Positions 57,125-64,000 of a DNA stretch of 64,000 bases are shown here, in pieces. Below the pieces are notes generated by a model. It was not told the origin of the DNA. It ran no database searches and saw only the letters and a program-made list of their open reading frames with translations. A program made the translations under genes and the position numbers. Origin of the DNA: Riptortus pedestris (lineage: Eukaryota; Arthropoda; Insecta; Hemiptera; Alydidae). Where the stretch lies: assembly GCA_019009955.1 (NCBI GenBank), contig CM032232.1, forward strand, positions 52,825,001-52,889,000. The letters are read 5' to 3'. The stretch's first letter is position 1. Every line of letters starts with the position of its first letter.

Positions 57125-57550
57125 TTAATTTGCATTGACCAGCTGGTAATTATGTTTCAATGACCAGCTGTTTCCTAGTTTGAATGGTCAGTACTTGTCT
57201 CACGGGAATACTAAATGACGTTAAATGTCTATTTAGACACAACCTTCAGTATTTCCTTACTGTGTCTACTTTACGGCCCTCTTCGCTGGGTGTTCGTTAT
57301 CATAAATATTCGCACTACACTTTTATTTTGTGAGCAGCCTTTAAGTTGTCAGATAGGGAAAGAAGTGTGTAGCCGTTAAAGGGCCCTTCGGAACATTCTA
57401 TTGGAAAATAATGGCTGGAGGGCGAAGGGAGATAAAGGAAGTTTGGGCATTATTCACGCATGGCTTCCAATCTTCCAGGTCTTTACGCCCTTACGACCAA
57501 TAGCCAACTGAAACCATAGACACGAAAAAAAAGTCAATACAAAACATTAA
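57125..57550. other. Unassigned sequence
   Basis: No gene or known repeat was recognised. The stretch ends where the satellite array begins. Confidence 0.4.
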
Positions 57551-58350
57551 ATAAGATCACTCTTCTATTCTCCACAAATGACTTCTTACTGCAATGAATG
57601 AGAGGGCCTCCCCTAAAAAGAGCGTTTCATCAAACGTTAGATTAGCTCACTCTTCTATTCTCCAATTATGACTTCTAACTTTAATCAATGCAAGGGCTCC
57701 TCCTAAAAAGTCGATAAGACGTTTGATTAGCTCACTCTTCTATTTTCCACATATGACTTCTAACTTTAATCAATGCAAAGGCTCCTCCTAAAAAGTCGAT
57801 AAGACGTTTGATTAGCTCACTCTTCTATTCTCCACATATGACTTCTAACTTTAATCAATGCAAGGACTCCTCCTAAAAAGTCGATAAGACGTTTGATTAG
57901 CTCACTCTTCTATTCTCCACATATGACTTCTAACTTTAATCAATGCAAGGGCTGACCCTAAAAAGTCGATAAGACGTTTGATTAGCTCACTCTTCTATTC
58001 TCCACATATGACTTCTAACTTTAATCAATGCAAGGGCTCCTCCTAAAAAGTCGATAAGACGTTTGATTAGCTCACTCATCTATTCTCCACATATGACTTC
58101 TAACTTTAATCAATGCAAGGGCTGACCCTAAAAAGCCGATACGACGTTTGATTAGCTCACTCTTCTATTCTCCACATAAATTCTCCACATATGACTTCTA
58201 ACTTTAATCAATGCAAGGGCTGACCCTAAAAAGTCGATAAGACGTTTGATTAGCTCACTCTTCTATTCTCCACATATGACTTCTAACTTTAATCAATGCA
58301 AGGGCTGACCCTAAAAAGTCGATAAGACGTTTGATTAGCTCACTCTTGTA
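57551..58350. repeat. ~85-bp satellite array, about nine units
   Basis: The unit reads roughly TTTGATTAGCTCACTC, TTCTATTCTCCACATATGAC, TTCTAACTTTAATCAATGCA, AGGGCTSMYCCTAAAAAGTCG, ATAAGACG. The first unit and the 3' edge are more diverged. Central units differ mainly at the word GGGCTCCTCC versus GGGCTGACCC, and one unit carries a short duplication of ATTCTCCACAT (about 58165-58195). No protein is encoded. Confidence 0.95.
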
Positions 58351-58704
58351 TTCGTGGCTTATCCTTAAAAATTCGGTGTAACTTTAAATGACATTACCTC
58401 GTGGTAAATGCAAAAACTAAAAGTTAGTCAGTAAATCTTATACTATAGTTATTTTCCTAAGGAAGGTTTATATCTTGAACTCTTCGTCGAGAGTAAAGGA
58501 TCATAAAACACATAAGCTCCACCCCTAAAGGTTGAGCTAAAAAATATTTAACTTCATGTAACCTTTTTACTCCAAATGTAAGTGTACTCATTTGCTCCAA
58601 TGATTTATCCAAAATGACATTAAACTGCAAGTTTGCCCTTAATAGTATTTTGAAGCAGGTCTAAAGCTCTTTAGATTTATCAGTGAAGAGTGGCCGGACC
58701 TTCC

Positions 58705-58800
58705 AGAGTAGTATAAATGACACGACAAGCTGGAACATTGTGTTAGCTTATGTTCGCAGGAAGGCACACATCCAACACGGCTGAATCAAGGGTCGACTTT
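58705..58800. repeat. Diverged repeat shared with 59262-59370
   Basis: AAATGACACGAC, GGAACATTGTGTT, GTTCGCAGGAAG and CACGGCTGAATCAAGG recur in the same order at 59262-59370 in altered form. The family is unknown. Confidence 0.5.
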
Positions 58801-58807
58801 GACCTGA

Positions 58808-59110
58808 AGGGAAATTAGCTTTTGAAGTAGTACTCTTGTTGCGATTTTTGAAACAATTCTTCAAATGTCTATCGATCCTATCCAGGAGATGAAAACTAGT
58901 TCATATATGCTAACTCTCTAGTGACCGCAATTTATTTTTGTTTGATCGTTACCATGCTCGATGTATTGAAAAGTTCGTCAGGCAGGGGCTACAGATTTCC
59001 CACGTGCGTCAAGTATTTGCATTTGTCTAAACGCAAAAGTTAAAGGAGAAAAATATATGGTATTTAGGCTTCTAATAATGAGATTTATAGTATAACAGCT
59101 TATTGTCGTA
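58808..59110. mobile_element. Opposed H-family fragments
   Basis: A reverse 3' part (CCTGAAGGGAAATTAGCTTT, TCTATCGATCCTATCCAGG, GTTTGATCGTTACCATGC) ends at about 58970. A plus-oriented 5' end (GTTCGTCAGGCAGGGGCTAC, CAGATTTCCCACGTGCG) starts at about 58977 and carries the extended block ATGGTATTTAGGCTTC. Confidence 0.6.
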
Positions 59111-59261
59111 TGGTGTCCACATGCGATTTTTTGGCATACGGTTTGTCCGTTCTGTGTCGCTCGTTTAAGTCAGTCATACTTACGTTGCCAAGTTACCTTT
59201 TAGCCTAGACTTGTGGCCTTACGTATTTGGGGTACTTCCCGAAAGTCCTTTTGAGCTATTA

Positions 59262-59370
59262 GACAAGAATGGCCTGACGTCTGAGGCTAAATCAAATGAC
59301 ACGACGAGGAGGAGCATTGTATTCGGGATTGTTCAGAGGAAGTCTCTTAAAGGACACAACTGAATCAGGC
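59262..59370. repeat. Second copy of the diverged repeat at 58705-58800
   Basis: AATGGCCTGACGTCTGAGG, AAATGACACGACGAGGAGG, TTGTTCAGAGGAAG and CACAACTGAATCAGG match it in order. Confidence 0.5.
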
Positions 59371-59492
59371 CTTTAGGGCCTGGGAGTTGTCGTCCTCGTG
59401 GTTGTTTGGCATTGTTACGCTTTGTTAGCTCCTGTCTGTTTCCTTTCCTATCCCGCCTTCTCTCTAAATAAATTCCCTCTCTATCCCTCCTC

Positions 59493-59537
<45 letters not shown>

Positions 59538-61250
59538 CTCTCTCTCTTTCTCTCTCTCTCTCTCACTCACTCTCCCCCCCCCCCGCCTCCGGGACATGGG
59601 CAAATCCACTTTGCATAACACAGGCCTCCCACCTGGCCAGGAAGACCTAGCCTCCCCCAGCCCAAAGGAGCAACTGGGATCAACCGACCAAGATTTAGGA
59701 GTCTAGGCTACTAACCAAATTAATCCGGGCTTTGTTCTTCCCCCCTGGCTATAATTCTTGACTCCTAGGAGCAATTTACAAGGAACCGCGGATCTCCATA
59801 ATTTACAGTATAATTACAATAAATCTACTTACTCTGTGAGTGTAAAGAGGTGCGATTTTACGCACGACCTCTTTTAATTAGAAACAATACTTTTCCGCAG
59901 TTATTTCACACTAAAGCACTTCACCGGAAATACATTGGCTAGATGGTCACTTAGTGGAAGAAGTACCTTATTGCATTTTTTTTTTACGTGCAAGTTTATC
60001 TACTAAGACTATTTCGAATGTATATTCTGTAAGTTACTAACCTTTTCTAGTAAGTGTAAAACTAAGTCTCTTATTTAATCATTTTGTTGCTAAATAAATT
60101 CCTATATCTCAAGTAATAATCGTATTCAAGAGGAACGCCAAATTCTAGAATTACTGTTCATTACAGTTTTCACTTACCCAAATATTAACATTGTTTTGTG
60201 TTTTCAGCCTTCACTAAGTGTAATTTTTACTAAGACTCTTATGCTAGGAAAAAATATAATGTCCTTTTTATATTTCAAGCCATATCATTTCCTCATATTT
60301 CAACATCTTTGTCATACAATTTTTCTAACTCATCTGAGAAATGGAGGAAAGTATGTAATGTCATGTCATTTGTGTTCCATTTGTACACTTTTGTGGCTGG
60401 TTTTATTTAGATTTTTGTATGTCATTATAGTAACATTCATTGCTTATCATTGCTTTCGGGAGAACCTTAGAAGGGAGACCTTCCGAAATTTAAGTATTTT
60501 TTTTTTCTTTTTTTTTTTTATGAAAGCATTTACAAAGAGGTACTACAAATGAAATAACTTACTCGAGCCACTCATGTATAAATATATTTCAATCCTTCTG
60601 TCGGCCGTGGTTTTACTTGTTTCCTAGTGGGAGTCGTAAAAGTGTATCTGAGCACTCTTTTTAAAGCCTTTATAAACTTGGGCGAAAGAGTTTGTGGTAG
60701 AGATTCTCCGAGAAAAGTATCTTGGAATAAAAGTTGTTATGAAGCCTAGCCTCTCATAAAACTTCCACTTTAAGACAAAAAGCGTGGAAAGGACATATTG
60801 CTTCGAAAGTTTTCTCAATGTCTCTTTTCGTTACTAATCTTGGGGGACGCTCCATCGACTGGCTTCCATATTTTAATGCCCCCCCCCTCTCCTAAACTAT
60901 TCCGTGAATCCAAGATAATCGGGAGTAATTAGTTCCAGCTTTTGAAGAATGCTTGATTCTTTGTGGAAAAACGGTAAATTATTAGAACTAGAATATTTTG
61001 AATTCATTTAACCTCCCGCCAAATTTGAGCCGTATATTTCTATTTGTGCCTAAAACGAGTTTTCGTGTTATCGGTTTCAAACTAAACGTGGCTTTGATAA
61101 AGACCGCGTTCCTTGTGATTTCGCCTCCCTTGTTTTTAAATGCAATCATTTATCCAAAAAAAATTGAATTTTGCATTCTGTTCGTGTAGGGCAATTATTT
61201 TTGAGAGGCAATCAAATACATTTCTTGATACGTATTGTATAGTTTAAATC
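59371..61250. other. Unassigned, with a (CT)n tract
   Basis: (CT)n/(TC)n occupies 59491-59574. A 118-codon frame at 60196-60552 is AT-rich, Phe-heavy and without recognisable domains. Nothing else was recognised. Confidence 0.35.
59491..59574. repeat. (CT)n microsatellite
   Basis: About 84 bp of CT with a few interruptions, followed by a C-run. Confidence 0.95.
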
Positions 61251-61254
61251 AAGA

Positions 61255-61929
61255 GCGGCGTTTTTTGTTCGATCGTTGCCAAACTGCATATTTAAATGTT
61301 TTATTTAAAACTAAGATCAAGGTCGTATACAGCTGAAATGTGAGTAGTAGGAGGGGAGGCTTAGAATGCGAAAACTTCGAAATATCTCCTTTATTATTAG
61401 TCGGATTGGAAAATTGTATAGAATCCATCTCATTGGAAACGTAATTTTACCTACAAAAGTACACATATACATATTTTCTCTATCATAAATATTAATGGAG
61501 ATATATGAAATTTTTCATAGCTTAATAATAACATATTAACAATAAGCTATTTCAGGAACCACATTATACAAAGCTTAAATTCCAAATACTTATTTAAAAG
61601 AAACCTTTTTATGAAAGATACATGCTAAGTCATTGTGCGATGAAATCATCAATTAAGATGTTATGGTCCTGTTTTTAAAATGTTTATTTGATCTATACCA
61701 CACTCGATTTTTAACCGTTTAAGTCAACACTAAAATTCATGCTTGTTATTTGCTGAAATCGGATCTAATTCCGATGTTCTATGATTTCTTTTTAATAACT
61801 GAAATCGAATTATTCGTACTTTCTTTTGACAAGTCTTCATTAAACCCTCTTTTCTAAGGTCAGATCACTAGCATGTAATGTCAACACGTGAGAGATCTGC
61901 TTAGTTTACGCAGCCGCTGCGTGACGGAC
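61255..61929 (-). mobile_element. H-family copy (reverse), 5' end intact, 3' end lost
   Basis: It starts at GTTCGATCGTTGCCAAACTG, passes GGAGGGGAGGCTTAG, TCCTTTATTATTAGTCGG and extended blocks, and ends CGCAGCCGCTGCGTGACGGAC. The side beyond (TA)n is missing. Confidence 0.75.
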
Positions 61930-62469
61930 GTTTTATTACTATAGCACGCACATTCTACTACAACATTTTTACTTTGTAATTGGATTACGTTTTTTACATA
62001 ACCTAACTTAATTATCACCCGGTTCTGAGGATGGACTGGAGGGCACCTGTCAACCACAGGCCCTAACTATTGGTAATCGGGCGAGGAAAGCAGTAGCAAT
62101 GGAGTTAGTAAAACTATTACGGGAGAAGAAATCCACTGATAACACTCTCATTCACAATATGTTATCACACCACTAGAAAATCAAGAGACCACGGAATGCG
62201 GGTTGTACTGGACAGGAGTTGGACCTTAGGATTGTGATAAATTGATTAGGATGGAATTGTTTCGTTAAGGAAAAGGACATTTTTCATTGTTATGCAAAAA
62301 TGAAATATACAAATGGGAATTATAACTATTGACTTTGGATTGGAATGTTTGAGTGCTGTTAAGTTAAAAGTGCTTAGCAGGCTCACACAGCTCTGAATCC
62401 TAGTTTCTGTTTGGTATTAGCAGAATGTTATGAGTTTGGTATTAGAATGTCCTTAAGGGAAATGTGACT
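61930..62469. other. Unassigned sequence
   Basis: No gene or repeat was recognised. Confidence 0.4.
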
Positions 62470-62600
62470 ATAACTTTACTAACAAGATTGGAAATATAAT
62501 TCCTTCAAATTGACGTACAGTAACGGAGTTATATAAGATTTTGGATTTACACTTTCTCTAAACCCTCTCTCCTTTTGTTTAATTTTATTTACTTAATTAC
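62470..62600 (+). mobile_element. H-like internal fragment
   Basis: CTAACAAGATTGGAAATATAA, GACGTACAGTAACGGAG and TCTCTAAACCCTCTCTCC follow the usual H order. Strongly degraded. Confidence 0.45.
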
Positions 62601-62731
62601 GGGCGTCGCATCAATGGTGATTTGACGTTTAAAAAGTCAAAAAGCATAAAATGCCATATTACAAAAGTAAAATTCATAAATAAATATCATACTTAATTGT
62701 TTTAAATTATTTTCACTCACACGCACACACA

Positions 62732-62772
<41 letters not shown>

Positions 62773-63890
62773 ACACACACGATAATTCGTATTTTGACCT
62801 TTTTCAGTTTGGTTTATATTTGAGTCATTAACGTCTTACTCTATAGTTTTACATGAATTGATTTAATACCAAATTAGGCAACTAATAAGCGAGTAATTGT
62901 TGCAGCATTTCCCAACTTGCTGAAGTATATCTGGCGTATAAATACTACTCTGAGATACTCTCTGCCTCCTCCGAAAATCGTTTCAACTCTTCTGGAGCAA
63001 CAAACGTAGATGCTTTTGGGTTTTCTGACGTCACTCTTTATTATTCAGGATTCGATAAGAGAGGTGAACAACCTCCTACTTCTTTGGCGAAATGAAAATT
63101 TGTTGTACTGTCAGAGCGAATGGAGTATATTTGAGCGGGAATGACGCCGCTGGAAGCTGACACGAAACAGACGTCGGTGGGAAGAGCATTATCAAAGGGG
63201 GCCGCCTTTATCCCCGAGCCTTTTCCTTCTTCTCCCCCACTTTTCTACCATCCCCTTTGTCTTCCCTCTCGATATTAATTTTCTAGAAAAGCCCAAAGAG
63301 CGAGGGCGCTAGAGCTCACCGAGAGTGGATTCCACTCGTCCTGAAACACAGCGAGGTGTGAAGGGCTAAGGGGATTTCATATGCGACCCAATGTAAAGCA
63401 GGTGACGTCGCCTCAAGTCCTGTTCTCTTTTTCTATCTTAGTAAGAAACGTGAGAACACATCACTTCCTATTTATGCTGGACACAAGATGCTTAACGGCG
63501 CGAAAGGAATATGTGAAAAACGAGAACGTTTTAACAATACAATAAAACCAAAATTGATAAAAGAAAAATATCTTATTCATACAAATGGAAATTTCATTTT
63601 TTTTAAAGTTATGTCCGGTCCTCCTGTATGAATGCATTTTTGAAATCTGCGGGTGATATTCTCTCCTTGGCTAAAGCACGTTGTTCCACTGAAACTAAAA
63701 TGGCGAAGTGTTAACTTCCTCCGTCGCCTGCCTCGCAATGTTGAAAAACCAAGTATTGACAGAAGGAAATCGATCATCCGCAAATACTAGATGAAGTTTT
63801 GGGCTGTTCACTTAGTATCATCAATTGCTACGGGTAGCTTCAAATTGAATTAAAAGACAAAGTATTGACTGTAATTTTTCATACCTGATT
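62601..63890. other. Unassigned, with (CA)n
   Basis: (CA)n with two CC interruptions lies at 62718-62780. A GC-richer stretch at 63120-63420 shows no convincing exon or repeat. Confidence 0.35.
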
Positions 63891-63894
63891 AAAT

Positions 63895-64000
63895 GCACAT
63901 GATATATGAAAGGGGAGTTAGAATTAATAGAGATGTAAGACAAGGATGCCTATCATCTCGTTATCTGTTCAATATGATCTTTGAAGAGTTGATAATGAAA
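63895..64000 (+). pseudogene. LINE reverse-transcriptase fragment, cut by the window edge
   Basis: The open frame reads MIYERGVRINRDVRQGCLSS, then RYLFNMIFEELIMK, matching the conserved RT segment usually seen as GVRQGCPLSPLLFN. Pro and Ser of that motif are altered (SSRY in place of LSPL), hinting at decay. The rest of the element lies outside the window, so its integrity cannot be judged. Confidence 0.65.

Noticed and set aside
60196..60552. 118-codon open frame
   Set aside because: Phe/Leu-rich, ends in a poly-Phe run from a T-tract, with no domain or repeat similarity. Expected by chance in AT-rich DNA.

Overview
This looks like nuclear DNA of an animal, most probably an arthropod and perhaps an insect. 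It is AT-rich, full of (TA)n, (CA)n and (GA)n microsatellites, and built largely from transposable elements typical of arthropods: mariner, hAT, BEL/Pao, jockey/I-type LINEs, a Penelope-like element, Helitrons and tRNA-derived SINEs. The taxon is inferred from element content only. I find no intact host gene. The longest open frame is a 255-codon fragment of a hAT transposase, and every recognisable protein is transposon-derived and broken.

The dominant component is one non-autonomous repeat family with about 30 copies or fragments, called here the 'H family'. A complete copy is 540-760 bp, begins GTCCGTCACGCAG and ends GGGAAATCTGCTAAAA. It carries AGCAGATTTCCC / GGGAAATCTGCT as subterminal inverted repeats, three short palindromes and an internal (TA)n. 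This layout recalls DINE-1/HINE (Helentron-associated) elements. No autonomous partner is present. Other elements repeatedly sit inside H copies, often in the (TA)n: a Helitron (19713-20841), a mariner (38698-40610) and a LINE tail (about 55357-55836).

Layout. 0-3 kb: decayed hAT transposase (minus strand) and a hAT-like terminal sequence. 3-8 kb: H fragments and three SINEs, two with target-site duplications. 8-14.5 kb: AT-rich DNA, a palindrome-associated MITE and degenerate H copies. 14.5-21 kb: a nest of H elements and three Helitron copies. 21-30 kb: mostly unassigned DNA with one near-ideal H copy (27971-28714) and two Penelope tails. 30.5-31.5 kb: BEL/Pao integrase relic. 33.7-38 kb: H copies and the second MITE copy. 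38.5-42 kb: mariner nested in H. 45-46.8 kb: a deleted mariner and an H copy. 46.8-48.4 kb: jockey/I-type LINE relic split by a SINE. 49.5-50 kb: a 0.5-kb polypurine tract. 51.6-53.3 kb: Penelope-like element with reverse transcriptase and GIY-YIG endonuclease. 53.7-57 kb: H copies. 57.5-58.35 kb: an ~85-bp satellite array. 58.4-64 kb: mostly unassigned, ending in a LINE reverse-transcriptase fragment cut by the window edge.

The window therefore reads as a stratified transposon graveyard: H elements form the substrate, younger mariner, Helitron, Penelope and SINE insertions are layered on top, and several insertion histories can be read from target-site duplications and restored reading frames.
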